Assembly: GCA_026989055.1 (NCBI GenBank)
Contig: JALSKC010000051.1
Span: 1 to 60,225 of the forward strand
Length of the DNA stretch: 60,225 nt
Direction: 5' to 3'
Origin: Paracoccaceae bacterium
Lineage (GTDB): Bacteria > Pseudomonadota > Alphaproteobacteria > Rhodobacterales > Rhodobacteraceae
Shown: positions 38,785 to 49,594 of the stretch, in pieces
Layout: every line of letters begins with the position of its first letter
Position numbering within the stretch: position 1 is the first letter of the stretch
Program-made: the position numbers and the translations under genes
Notes under the pieces: generated by a model
What the model saw: the letters and a program-made list of their open reading frames with translations, nothing else
What the model was told of the DNA's origin: nothing
Databases searched by the model: none

Positions 38785-39225
38785 TCAGCCGGGGATGTCG
38801 AACTCCGGCGGGGCCAGTTCGAACCCTTCGAAGCGGAAGCCGGGGCTCACGGTGCAGCTCACCAGCGTCCAGGCGCCGGTGCCCTGCGCCGATTGCCAGT
38901 GGCCGGCGGGGACGACGAATTGCGGGATCTGGCCCGACAGCACTTCGGGCCCGAGCAGGTGGCGGGTGGCGGGCCCCGCGTCGCTTTCGCTGACCGACAG
39001 CCACAGCGGCGCACCGGCATGGAAGTGCCAGATTTCCGCCGCATCCACCCGGTGCCAGTGGCTGCGCTCGCCGGCCTTGAGCAGAAACAGGATGGCGGTG
39101 CCGGCAGGCCGCTCGCCGGGGGCGGCCTCGGCAACCCAGGTCTGGCGATACCAGCCGCCCTCGGGATGGGGGGCCAGCTCCAGCGCGGCGATGAGCTCTT
39201 CGGCGCTTCCGGTTCTTCCGATCAT
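38785..39225 (-). CDS. Cupin domain protein (DUF985/cupin_5)
   Basis: A 146-residue cupin-fold protein. The start of the domain, LELAPHPEGGWYRQTW, and the metal-site motif SHWHRVDAAEIWHFHAG match the DUF985 family, which is structurally a cupin of unknown enzymatic role. His and Glu residues of the two cupin motifs are present. It is coupled to the upstream membrane protein gene: its ATG overlaps that gene's stop (ATGA). Some relatives are described as ureidoglycolate-lyase-like, but I cannot support that here. Confidence 0.85.
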   Translation of the reverse strand: MIGRTGSAEELIAALELAPHPEGGWYRQTWVAEAAPGERPAGTAILFLLKAGERSHWHRVDAAEIWHFHAGAPLWLSVSESDAGPATRHLLGPEVLSGQIPQFVVPAGHWQSAQGTGAWTLVSCTVSPGFRFEGFELAPPEFDIPG

Positions 39226-40256
39226 TGTTCCGCTCCCTCCGGTCGTTTCCCGCCCCGGCCAGCCCCGCCCCGGTCAGCCCCGCCCTGCCCGGAAGCGCCG
39301 GCCCGGTTGGCGCGCAGCAGGGCATGGAGCCAGTAGAGCGCCGCCGCCGGCACCGTCAGAGCGGCCGCGAGCACGTTGGTTTCCCATTCCAGCCGGGCGG
39401 CGGCGATCAGCGCATAGGTGGCAATCGCCATGGCCGGAAGGGCCAGGCTGAACAGATAGGCGCCCGGGGCAATGCGCAGGGCGAAAAAGGCCGCCAGCCA
39501 GTTGTTGCGCACTGTTGCGGCGCCGGCACCCAGGGAGGCGAGCGAGACCAGCAGCAGAAACGGCAGGACCAGCGAAAACGGAAAGAACGGCGCGAACACG
39601 CCAAGCAGGAAGGCCAGGGTCGCCAGCCCGAGGAAGGCCGCGAATTCGCGACGGCTCGGGGCGTTCGCCGACGGCGGAAACCTGTCGAACAGCACATGCC
39701 CGCCGATGAACAGCCCCCAGCCGATCAGGAATTGCCGTGCAAACTCACCCGTCGGCTGCCATTGGAAGCTGATGCCTCCCGGGGCCGGTCCCTCGGCCAC
39801 GTTCCAGAGATAGGCGTTCCAAACTCCCAGCGCGACGCCGATCAGCGCGTTCAGTGCCAGCGCCGGCCCGGGACCGCTGCGCGCCATTACCCGGCGATAC
39901 AGGCAATAGCCGACAGAGACCGTCAGCAAGGCATGCCAGGCCAGGCTGGTCCAGACCATCGAAAACGGCAGGTTCAGATAGAGCGCCGGCACCGGGATGC
40001 CCTCGACCATGAAACCGAAGGTTCCGGCGGCGACGAAGAATCCGGCGAAGGCGCGCACCTGAAACAGCCGCAGCGTCAGCAGAAAAAGGTAGCCGAACAG
40101 CCCGTAGGTCAGGATCAGTTCCACCTGCCAGGGTCCGCCCTCGAGCCGGTAGAACCAGTATTCGGAAAACGCGCCGAATATCGCGCCGGTCGCCGCGACC
40201 GCGCCTGCCAGGCCAAGCAGATAACGCCCGACACGGGCCATCGCCCTACCGTTCAA
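39222..40256 (-). CDS. Uncharacterised multi-span membrane protein
   Basis: A 344-residue protein with about eight to ten predicted membrane helices and a Gly/Ala/Arg-rich tail; no domain is recognised. Helices include [34 protein letters not shown] and FAAFLGLATLAFLLGVFAPF. The start was taken as TTG 40256 because GGAG lies seven bases before it; ATG 40241 (MARVGRYLL) is the alternative. Its stop overlaps the cupin gene, so the two are co-expressed and may share a process. The 162-bp gap from eno holds an imperfect repeat array. Confidence 0.65.
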   Translation of the reverse strand: MNGRAMARVGRYLLGLAGAVAATGAIFGAFSEYWFYRLEGGPWQVELILTYGLFGYLFLLTLRLFQVRAFAGFFVAAGTFGFMVEGIPVPALYLNLPFSMVWTSLAWHALLTVSVGYCLYRRVMARSGPGPALALNALIGVALGVWNAYLWNVAEGPAPGGISFQWQPTGEFARQFLIGWGLFIGGHVLFDRFPPSANAPSRREFAAFLGLATLAFLLGVFAPFFPFSLVLPFLLLVSLASLGAGAATVRNNWLAAFFALRIAPGAYLFSLALPAMAIATYALIAAARLEWETNVLAAALTVPAAALYWLHALLRANRAGASGQGGADRGGAGRGGKRPEGAEQ

Positions 40257-40326
40257 CCGATTGCTCCATGCCGATGAGCCGCCGTGCGCCGGAACGATAA
40301 CAGGGCGGGCACCATTGCGCCAGATT

Positions 40327-40380
40327 GCACCGGATCGCGCACCGGATCATCGTGCGCCGGATTGTCGTGCACCGGATCGC
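40327..40380. repeat. Imperfect repeat array GCACCGGATC
   Basis: Four copies of a 10-bp core, G-C-A/G-C-C-G-G-A-T-C/T, start at 40327, 40339, 40354 and 40369, giving 12-15 bp spacing. The array lies between eno and the next gene on the same strand, and may be a relic or a binding-site cluster. Confidence 0.6.
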
Positions 40381-40418
40381 ACCAGCCGCCTTGCCGGCAG
40401 GGCCCGGCGGCGGCGCAT

Positions 40419-42642
<2,224 letters not shown>

Positions 42643-42822
42643 GCTGGCTCCTGATCGGGGCGCTCCGGTGTCGGGCAAACCGGCGCCGGGCGGTCCGGTG
42701 TCGGGCGGGTGCGGGAGACGGGAAGGGTGATCGTGACCGGGCCAGCAGAAGCAACCGCGCACGGCAATGTCAAGCGCGGCTGCGTTCCGGCCGCACCGGT
42801 TCCGTCGGGGCCGGGGCGCGGA

Positions 42823-43251
42823 TCAGTCCGCGGTGTTTCCCGGGCGCTCGAGCGGCACGCCGTAAAGCTCCAGCCGGTGGCCGGTGAGCCTGTAGCCCAG
42901 CCTGCGGGCGATCCGCTCCTGCAGGGCCTCGATTTCCGGATCGACGAATTCGATCACCGCTCCGCTCTCGGTATCGATCAGATGATCATGGTGCTCCCGC
43001 TGGGCATTTTCCCAGCGCGCGCGCCCGTCGCCGAACTCCCGCCGCTCCAGCAGACCCCGGTCTTCGAACAGCTTGACCGTGCGGTAGACGGTGGCCAGGG
43101 AGATCTTCGGATCCAGCCGGCTGGCGCGGCGGTGCAGCTCCTCGACATCGGGGTGATCTTCGGCCTCTTCCAGAACGGTGGCCACGGTGCGGCGCTGCTC
43201 GGTGATGCGGACCCCCTTTTCGGCGCATCGGGCGATGATCGAATTGCGCAT
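42823..43251 (-). CDS. fur: Fur family metal-responsive regulator (Fur/Mur)
   Basis: A 142-residue winged-helix repressor. DNA-binding helix: ISLATVYRTVKLFEDRG. Metal-binding: REHHDHLIDTESGAVIEF, where the CxxC structural-zinc pair of E. coli Fur is replaced, as in alphaproteobacterial Fur. In Rhodobacterales such proteins often respond to manganese (Mur) rather than iron, so the symbol is provisional. The residues DPEIEALQERIARRLGYRLTGHRLELYG match the dimerisation end. Its regulon cannot be read here; the iron-binding protein at 48.5 kb has a different operator. Confidence 0.88.
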   Translation of the reverse strand: MRNSIIARCAEKGVRITEQRRTVATVLEEAEDHPDVEELHRRASRLDPKISLATVYRTVKLFEDRGLLERREFGDGRARWENAQREHHDHLIDTESGAVIEFVDPEIEALQERIARRLGYRLTGHRLELYGVPLERPGNTAD

Positions 43252-43394
43252 CCTTCCGTTCCCTGGCGTTTCCTCCCCGGCGGTTCCCGGACCGGCCGGG
43301 CTGCCGACACTACAGATCTAGGGCAGATCGGGCCTCGGGGGAAGCGCTCTCCGGCCCGGCCCCTCCGCGGCGGGCGCGGCGTTGCGCGGCGGGT

Positions 43395-44087
43395 TCAGGC
43401 AGCCGGAGCCAGATCGGCCCAGATCGGCAGGTGATCGGAGGCGACCCGGCTCAGCGCGGTATCATGCACCCCGGCGTCCTGCAGGCGGATTTCCCGCCCC
43501 GTGGCCACCCTGTCCAGCGCGGCGAGGGGGCGGGCGGCATGGTAGCTGCGGCCGGGGCTGTGAACGACGAAGGCCTCTGCGAGCGGTTCCAGCCCGCGCC
43601 GGCGGGTCCACTCGTTGAAGTCGCCCAGGATCACGCTGCGCCCGGCGCGCGCCCCGAGGTGGCGGGCGATCGCGTCGAGCTGGCGGCGCCGATCGCGCCG
43701 GAGCAGCCCCAGGTGGGTGGCGACCACGCGGAGCGCGCCGACATCCAGCGCCACCGCGCCGCGCGGTTCCGTTCCCGGCAGTGCGATCAGCTCCACCGCG
43801 CCGCCGTTCAGCCCCCTGCGCAGCAGAATCGCATTGCCATGCCAGCCGATCGAGGGACCGTCACCGCCCAGATCGAGCACGGCGAAGTCGGTTTCCCGTT
43901 CGATCATCTCGCGCCCGATCGCCGCCGGGCGCGGGCCGAGCCGGCGGTCGGCTTCCTGGAGCGCGATCAGATCCGCATCCAGGGCGTTGATCACCTCGAT
44001 GATCCGCTCCGGCCGGCGGCGACGGTCCAGCCCGACGCACTTGCGCACGTTGTAGCTGGCGATGCGGAGGCCGTCGGGGGTGCTCAT
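43395..44087 (-). CDS. Endonuclease/exonuclease/phosphatase family protein
   Basis: A 230-residue Mg2+-dependent EEP-fold enzyme. Core motifs are LRIASYNVRKC, DLIALQEADRR (catalytic Glu), SVILGDFNEWTRR (Asp/Asn) and RVASDHLPIWADL (the terminal Asp-His). Substrates in this superfamily range from DNA to phosphoinositides; none can be named here. ATG 44087 was chosen; nearby in-frame ATGs at 44096 and 44108 cannot be excluded, because no good ribosome site separates them. The leader on the + strand is a run of CATCAT repeats. Confidence 0.82.
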   Translation of the reverse strand: MSTPDGLRIASYNVRKCVGLDRRRRPERIIEVINALDADLIALQEADRRLGPRPAAIGREMIERETDFAVLDLGGDGPSIGWHGNAILLRRGLNGGAVELIALPGTEPRGAVALDVGALRVVATHLGLLRRDRRRQLDAIARHLGARAGRSVILGDFNEWTRRRGLEPLAEAFVVHSPGRSYHAARPLAALDRVATGREIRLQDAGVHDTALSRVASDHLPIWADLAPAA

Positions 44088-44181
44088 GCCCTTCATCATG
44101 CCCATCATTCCATCATGCCATCATATGGTGCCCGGATGCCGCAAATTGAAGTTGCTCTGCCCACGCCCTACATGTGACATC

Positions 44182-44841
44182 ATGCGTCCGGATTATCTGC
44201 ATATCGTAACCATTTTGCGAATCTCGCTGGCGGTGGCCGCGCTGGGCGCGCTGCCGCTGGAGCGGTGGGACATGTTCGGCGTGGCGCTGTCGGCGCTGGT
44301 GATCTCCATCCTGCCGGATGTCATCGCCGCCTGGATGGGCATCAGGCTGCCCTGGCCCTTTGTCGCCGGGATTGTCGTATTCGTCGTGGCATCGCTGTTC
44401 CTGGGCGAGGTCTTCGACTTCTACGAACGCTACTGGTGGTGGGACCTGGCGCTGCACACCACCTCGGCCATCGGCTTCGGACTGGTCGGCTTCGTCTTCA
44501 TCTTCGCCCTGTTCGAAGGCGACCGCTACGCCGCCCCGCCCTGGGCGATCGGCTTCATCTCCATGTGCCTCGCCATGGCGATCGGGGTGTTGTGGGAGAT
44601 CTTCGAGTTCACGATGGATTCGCTGTTCGGGCTGAACATGCAGAAATCGGGCCTGCAGGACACGATGTGGGATCTGATCGTCGGCACCTTCGGCGCGATC
44701 ATCGCCGGTTCGGCCGGTGCGGCCTATCTGAAGGGGCGCGAACGCGGCTGGCTGACCGGGCTGATCGACCAGTTCGTGCGCCTGAACGAGCGCATCTACC
44801 GGAAGATCCGCGCCCGGCGCAGGCAGGACGGCGGGCGCTGA
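44182..44841 (+). CDS. Membrane protein of unknown function (DUF2238-like)
   Basis: A 219-residue protein with about six membrane helices. The middle holds FYERYWWWDLALHTTSAIGF and the later GVLWEIFEFTMDSLFG, two aromatic/acidic motifs resembling the DUF2238/YjdF group. The last 25 residues are highly basic (IYRKIRARRRQ). The reading frame is open to 44062, but ATG 44182 is the natural start; I see no clear ribosome-binding site, so it may be leaderless or weakly translated. It is divergent from the EEP gene. Confidence 0.75.
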   Translation: MRPDYLHIVTILRISLAVAALGALPLERWDMFGVALSALVISILPDVIAAWMGIRLPWPFVAGIVVFVVASLFLGEVFDFYERYWWWDLALHTTSAIGFGLVGFVFIFALFEGDRYAAPPWAIGFISMCLAMAIGVLWEIFEFTMDSLFGLNMQKSGLQDTMWDLIVGTFGAIIAGSAGAAYLKGRERGWLTGLIDQFVRLNERIYRKIRARRRQDGGR

Positions 44842-44932
44842 GCGGCGGATCCGGGCCGGGAAGGCGCCGGCGGCACCGACGCGGGCAGGGCGCGGGCGGG
44901 GCGCGGAGTGAGTGCGGACCGGGGGCGGGCGC

Positions 44933-46342
44933 TCAGGTGCCGCAGAAGGTCTGGTGCACCGCCTCGTGGGCGGCGGGCGGGCGGGCGAGATCGGCGTGTT
45001 CGGGCTGATCGTCGAAGGGGTGCGCCAGCACCCCGTGGAGACGGCGGAAGGGGGCCATGTCGCCCTCGAGCGCGGCCGAGATCGCCTCTTCCACCCGGTG
45101 ATTGCGGGGGATGAAGGCGGGATTGGCGGTGCGCATGACCGCCTCGGGCGCGTTTTCGGCCCGGAGCCGCGCGCGCCAGTCGGCTCCCCAGCCTTCCAGC
45201 CCTCCGGGCAGGCGGCCCTCGGCCAGATCGCGGAAGGAATTGGTGAAGTCGTGGCCGTGGTCGGCCAGCCCCCTGAGGAACGCCTCGATCAGCGGCGAAT
45301 CCGCGGGGCGCGCCTGGGCCAGCCCGATCTTGCGGCCGAAACGGTGCAGCCATTCGCTGGCATGGAGCGCCGGAAAGCGCTGCACGGCTTCGGTGGCCTG
45401 CGCGACGGCCTTGTCACGCTCACCCATCAGCGGCAGCAGGCAGGTGGCGAACTGGGCCAGGTTCCAGGCCGCGATCTCCGGCTGGCGCGCATAGGCGTAG
45501 CGGCCCGTCCGGTCGATCGAGGAGAACACGGTTTCGGGGTGGTAGGCATCCATGAAGGCGCAGGGGCCGTAGTCGATGGTTTCGCCGGAAATCGCCGTGT
45601 TGTCGGTGTTCATCACCCCGTGGATGAAGCCCACCGACATCCAGCGGGCAACGAGCTTCGCCTGGGCCTCCACCACCGCGTTCAGAAGATCGAGCGGCGT
45701 TTCGGCCTGCGGGTAATGGCGCGCGATGGCGTGATCGGCGAGCAGGCGCAGCGCCTCCACATCCTGCCGGGCGGCGAAATACTGGAAGGTGCCCACCCGC
45801 AGGTGGCTGGCGGCCACCCGCGTCAGCACCGCGCCGGGCAGCGGGCGCTCACGATACACCGTCTCGCCGGTGGCCACCGCGGCCAGCGCCCGGGTGGTGG
45901 GGATGCCCAGCGCATGCATGGACTCGCTGACCAGGTATTCGCGCAGCACCGGGCCGATCCAGGCCCGTCCGTCGCCGCCACGCGAAAACGGCGTGCGCCC
46001 GGCTCCCTTCAGCTGGATGTCGCGGCGCCTGCCGTGGGTATCCACCACCTCGCCCAGCAGGATCGCGCGGCCATCGCCCAGCTGCGGCACCCAACCGCCG
46101 AACTGGTGCCCGGCATAGGCCTGGGCCAGCGGCTCGGCGCCTTCGGGCAGCTCGTTGCCGGCGAAGGCGCGCACCGCCGCCGGCGATTGCAGCCAGGCCG
46201 CGTCGATGCCCAGTTCGCGCCCCAGCGAGAGGTTGATCGCCAGCAGTTCGGGCGCGGCCACCGGCACCGGCGCCTGGCGCACGAACAGCCGTTCGGGCAG
46301 CCGGGCGTAGCTGTTGTCGAAGGGGATCGGCCGCGCGTTCAT
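44933..46342 (-). CDS. selO: Protein adenylyltransferase SelO (YdiU)
   Basis: A 469-residue pseudokinase that transfers AMP from ATP to Ser/Thr/Tyr residues of redox proteins. The inverted-kinase site is visible in [36 protein letters not shown] and [13 protein letters not shown] ... [12 protein letters not shown]. The two Cys that form the regulatory disulfide in E. coli SelO have equivalents here: Cys in YGPCAF and Cys at the C-terminal FCGT (third from last). Animal SelO has selenocysteine there. It starts 5 bp after the GNAT gene, in a three-gene operon. Confidence 0.93.
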   Translation of the reverse strand: MNARPIPFDNSYARLPERLFVRQAPVPVAAPELLAINLSLGRELGIDAAWLQSPAAVRAFAGNELPEGAEPLAQAYAGHQFGGWVPQLGDGRAILLGEVVDTHGRRRDIQLKGAGRTPFSRGGDGRAWIGPVLREYLVSESMHALGIPTTRALAAVATGETVYRERPLPGAVLTRVAASHLRVGTFQYFAARQDVEALRLLADHAIARHYPQAETPLDLLNAVVEAQAKLVARWMSVGFIHGVMNTDNTAISGETIDYGPCAFMDAYHPETVFSSIDRTGRYAYARQPEIAAWNLAQFATCLLPLMGERDKAVAQATEAVQRFPALHASEWLHRFGRKIGLAQARPADSPLIEAFLRGLADHGHDFTNSFRDLAEGRLPGGLEGWGADWRARLRAENAPEAVMRTANPAFIPRNHRVEEAISAALEGDMAPFRRLHGVLAHPFDDQPEHADLARPPAAHEAVHQTFCGT

Positions 46343-46346
46343 GGGC

Positions 46347-46796
46347 TCAGCCTAGCAGCCTGGTCAGCCGCAGGTAACCCTCCTGGCGGGAAAAGCCGGC
46401 CCGGGCGAGCAGGCCCTGCGCCGGGCTGTCGGCGGGCAGGCGTGCCTCCAGCGCCCTGACCCCGTGGCCGGCCAGCGCGGTGGCGAGGGCACCCAGCACC
46501 TCCGTGCCGATTCCGCGTCGGCGCAGGGCGGGGCGGATGCGAAACTGCTGGAGGCTGGCGGTGATGCCCCCGGCTGCCGGCGACCAGCCGAAGGAGACGA
46601 GCACATGGCCCACCGGCGCCCGGCGCGGGCCGATCAGCCAGGCCGCGCCGTGGGGCAGCCCGCCCAGCAGCGCCTCCAGTGCGCCGCGCAGCGTTTCGCT
46701 ATCGGGCGGGATGCCCTGTTCGTCCAGCGCCGCCGCGACCAGCGGCAGCAGCAGTTCCAGATCTTCCGGCCCGCACAGATGCAGCGCCGCGCTCAC
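46347..46796 (-). CDS. GNAT family acetyltransferase
   Basis: A 149-residue N-acetyltransferase fold. Residues 80-115 hold the acetyl-CoA motif [21 protein letters not shown], with the R/Q-x-x-G-x-G/A signature, and motif B ends [16 protein letters not shown]. The start is GTG 46796, overlapping the stop of the nucleoside hydrolase (GTGA); the ATG 96 bp further up lies inside that gene. The substrate is unknown. It is the middle gene of the nucleoside hydrolase-GNAT-selO operon. Confidence 0.85.
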   Translation of the reverse strand: MSAALHLCGPEDLELLLPLVAAALDEQGIPPDSETLRGALEALLGGLPHGAAWLIGPRRAPVGHVLVSFGWSPAAGGITASLQQFRIRPALRRRGIGTEVLGALATALAGHGVRALEARLPADSPAQGLLARAGFSRQEGYLRLTRLLG

Positions 46797-47728
46797 AGCC
46801 GCGCCAGCCGTTCGGTGAGCAGGGCGAAGAAGCCCTCCGCGTCGATTTCGCCCATGAAGGTGGCGTTGGGGGCGCGCGCGGTGACGCCCCACCAGTCGGC
46901 CACGGTCATGCCGCGGGTCAGATCGCTGCGGGTTTCGATTTCCACATTGATGTGGCGGCCCGAATAGAGCCCGGGCGCCAGCAGCCAGCCGATCACCGTC
47001 GGATCATGCAGGGGCGCCCCCTCGGAGCCGTATTTCGCCTTGTCGAAACGCTCGAAGAAATCGGTCCAGCCGGCGACCACCTCGCCCACCCGGTTGCCCA
47101 GGGCGCGAAAGGCGGCAACCCGCCCGGCCGTCACCAGCGCCTTGTGGGTCAGGTCGAGCGGCATGAGCGTGATCGAAATGCCGGAGCGGAAAACGATATC
47201 GGCGGCTTCGGGATCGACGTAGATGTTGAATTCGGCCGCCGGCGTGATGTTGCCGACCTCGAAATAGGCCCCGCCCATCAGCACGATCTCCTGCACCCGC
47301 CCGGCGATGTCGGGCGCCTTGCGCAATGCCAGCGCGATATTGGTCAGCGGGCCGAGCGGGCAGAGCGTCACGCTGCCTGCCGGTTCGCTGCGCAGGGTCT
47401 CGATCAGGAAGTCCACCGCATGCGCCTGCTGCAGCGGCATCTGCGGTGCGGGCAGTTCCACTCCGTCCAGCCCGGTCTTGCCGTGCACGTGCTCGGCGGT
47501 CACCAGCGGGCGCATGAGCGGCGCTTCGCAGCCGGCGAATACCTTCACGTCCGGCCGCCCGGCAAGCTCGCAGACCTTGCGCGCGTTCAGGCTTGTCAGC
47601 GCCAGCGGCACGTTGCCGGCGACGCAGGTGATGCCCAGAACCTCCAGCTCGGGGCTGGCCAGCGCCAGGAGGATCGCCACGGCATCGTCCTGGCCGGGAT
47701 CGGTATCGATGATGATCTTTCGCGTCAT
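46793..47728 (-). CDS. Inosine-uridine preferring nucleoside hydrolase family protein
   Basis: A 311-residue enzyme that cleaves the N-glycosidic bond of nucleosides to ribose and base. The Ca2+-binding DTDPGQDDA is at residues 8-16. PLGPLTNIALALRKAP, GGAYFEVGNITPAAEFNIYVDPEAA and HDPTVIGWL are family motifs. The base preference cannot be read. It is first in a tightly overlapping operon. The gene upstream is the broken methyltransferase, ending 9 bp before it. Confidence 0.92.
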   Translation of the reverse strand: MTRKIIIDTDPGQDDAVAILLALASPELEVLGITCVAGNVPLALTSLNARKVCELAGRPDVKVFAGCEAPLMRPLVTAEHVHGKTGLDGVELPAPQMPLQQAHAVDFLIETLRSEPAGSVTLCPLGPLTNIALALRKAPDIAGRVQEIVLMGGAYFEVGNITPAAEFNIYVDPEAADIVFRSGISITLMPLDLTHKALVTAGRVAAFRALGNRVGEVVAGWTDFFERFDKAKYGSEGAPLHDPTVIGWLLAPGLYSGRHINVEIETRSDLTRGMTVADWWGVTARAPNATFMGEIDAEGFFALLTERLARL

Positions 47729-47737
47729 GGCGATTGT

Positions 47738-48462
47738 CTATCGCCTTCCCCGTTCCTGCGCCAGCCGAAAGCCGCCCGCTCCGCGCTTGCGAAACAGCGA
47801 AATCTGGAACTTCTGGATATTTCCGGCCGGGGTGTGGGGATCGTGGCGGCCAGCCTCGATCGGGGCGAACTGCCCCGGCGCGTGGCGCTCCATCTCGTCC
47901 GCCAGCTGCCGCGGCGCATGGCGCTGCACCGGCAGTCCCGAGCATCGCTCCGGCCCGTCATCGGCAAAGGTGGAGATCAGTGCCCATCCACCCGGGGGCG
48001 GAACTTTCAGGTCGTTGAGGCAGCAGTGCGGGCGCTGTCAGCGCCCATCCGCCCGGGGGCAGAACCCGCGCCATGCGTGCGACACAGGCGCCCGGTCGGC
48101 CGGATCGGTGAGGAAGTGAAACACCGCCCTGTCGTGCCACAGGGCATATGTCCGACGGGGTTCCCGGGCGGTGACATCGGCGGCGATCCAGGAGACCTGC
48201 CTGCCGTTCCCGCCCATCCGCGCGTGGTTGCGTGCCGGCGCCTGTTGCGAGAGGTCCGGAACGCTCACCGGGCCGTATCCTTCAGCCACCAGGGATTCGG
48301 CCAGGCGGGAGGTGCCCCCGCCCACGTCGATGACCGCCTGCCCGGGGCGAGGCGGGCGCGGATGATTTCCAGTGCCGTTTCCGGGGCGTCCTCATGCCGG
48401 GTGAGCGCGCTGTCTGCGCGCCCGGCACAGGCCTTGTTCCAGCGTTCGCGGGAATGGCTCAT
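47738..48462 (-). pseudogene. Class I SAM-dependent methyltransferase, broken by frameshifts and a 61-bp insertion
   Basis: The start is intact: AAAGGAG lies before ATG 48462, and the N-terminus runs MSHSRERWNKACAGR. The protein then needs at least three frames: the SAM motif VGGGTSRLAESL lies in a second frame (a missing G near 48343 would restore it), VARMARVLPPGGWAL in a third after about 48090, and APRQLADEMERHAPGQF, with PAGNIQKFQISLFRKR, in a fourth segment. The last break is a 61-bp insertion that duplicates CAGCGCCCATCC-type sequence at 47978 and 48039. The homology is clear in every piece, so it is a decayed gene or contains sequencing errors. Frameshifts alone could be base-calling errors; the insertion could not. 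Confidence 0.85.
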
Positions 48463-48486
48463 CGAATCTCCTTTCGCAACGCCGAT

Positions 48487-48519
48487 CCCGGCGGGGATGC
48501 ATGAGGCATCCCCGCCGGG
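48487..48519 (-). terminator. Strong hairpin downstream of the iron-binding protein gene
   Basis: A perfect 14-bp stem, CCCGGCGGGGATGC with GCATCCCCGCCGGG, and a five-base loop. It lies 28 bp past the stop at 48547 and before the methyltransferase start. The T tract is missing in both directions, so it may need Rho or act as an RNA 3'-end protector. Confidence 0.65.
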
Positions 48520-48546
48520 GCAGTTTCGCGGCCGGGGGAGGAAGGT

Positions 48547-49557
48547 TCAGCCGTCGAAATCAACTTCTTCGGTGATGCGCAGGGCCGCGGCGCGCAGGCG
48601 CGCCAGTTCCATCAGGTTCACGTCGTCGGGCGTGAATTCGCCCCAGCTTTTCACCAGTTCCGCAGGCTCGGTTCCCGGCGCGATCGGGTATTCAAAATTG
48701 GCCGCCGCATAGATTTCCTGTGCCTCGGGCGACGTCAGGAACTCCATGAATTTCAGCGCTTCTTCCGGGTGCGGGGCCGCCTTGACCATCGCCACACCGG
48801 AAATGTTCACATGCGTTCCGCCGTTTTCGAACGTCGGAAAGATCGGCGTGACGGCCTCGGCCCAGGCCACCTGTTCGGGGTTGGCCAGCATTTTTCCAAG
48901 ATAATAGGTATTGCCAAGCGAGATGTCGCATTCCCCGGCCCAGATGGCCTTGACCTGGGCCCGGTCGTTGCCCTGGGGCTTGCGCGCGAGATTGGCCTTG
49001 AGCCCCTTCAGCCAGTCTTTCGCGCCGTCTTCTCCGTGGTGGTAGATCATCGCCGCGGTCAGCGCGATGTTGTAGTCGTGCAGTCCCGAGCGGGTGCAGA
49101 TGCGCCCTTGCCATTTCGGGTCGGCCAGGTCTTCGTAAGTGGTGACCTCACCCGGCGCCACGCGGTCGCGTGAGGCATAGACGATGCGTGCCCGAGTCGT
49201 CAGCCCCCACCAATGGCCGTCCGGGTCCCGAAAATCTTCGGGCACATTGGCGGCCATCACCTCGGACGACACCGGCTGCGTGACCCCGGCCTCGACCGCT
49301 TCGGCCAGGCGAGCGATGTCCACCGTCAGGATCACATCGGCCGGCGAGCGGCGCCCCTCGGCCTTGAGCCGTTCGATCATGCCCTTGTCGAGATAGGCGA
49401 CATTGACGGCGATGCCGGTCTCGGCGGTGAAGGCATCGGTCAGCGGCCTGATCAGCTCGGGCTGGCGGTAGGAATAGACGTTGACCTCCTGCGCCGGTAG
49501 CGGCGCGGCGGCCAAGGCTCCCAGTCCGAGCCCCAGGGCGAGGCGAGCAAGTTTCAT
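48547..49557 (-). CDS. Fe(3+) ABC transporter substrate-binding protein
   Basis: A 336-residue periplasmic ferric-iron binding protein (FutA/FbpA/AfuA type). The signal peptide MKLARLALGLGLGALAAAPL ends near PAQEVNVYSYRQ. Iron ligands include the tyrosine pair in NTYYLGKM and an N-terminal tyrosine in VYSYRQPE. The C-terminal lobe ends FMEFLTSPEAQEIYAAANFEYPI. No permease or ATPase gene of this transporter is in the window, so it is an orphan binding protein here. Its promoter is covered by an iron-responsive-type operator, so it should be induced on iron limitation. Confidence 0.93.
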   Translation of the reverse strand: MKLARLALGLGLGALAAAPLPAQEVNVYSYRQPELIRPLTDAFTAETGIAVNVAYLDKGMIERLKAEGRRSPADVILTVDIARLAEAVEAGVTQPVSSEVMAANVPEDFRDPDGHWWGLTTRARIVYASRDRVAPGEVTTYEDLADPKWQGRICTRSGLHDYNIALTAAMIYHHGEDGAKDWLKGLKANLARKPQGNDRAQVKAIWAGECDISLGNTYYLGKMLANPEQVAWAEAVTPIFPTFENGGTHVNISGVAMVKAAPHPEEALKFMEFLTSPEAQEIYAAANFEYPIAPGTEPAELVKSWGEFTPDDVNLMELARLRAAALRITEEVDFDG

Positions 49558-49594
49558 GGTCGGTCTCCGGTTGTGAATGCCTGCAACTGGCGCC

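Noticed and set aside
40327-40380. CRISPR array
   Set aside because: Repeats are only 10 bp, imperfect and irregularly spaced by 2-5 bp, with no spacers and no cas genes.
48487-48519. A full intrinsic terminator
   Set aside because: The stem is perfect, but no T run follows on either strand, so it is listed as a hairpin with uncertain mode only.
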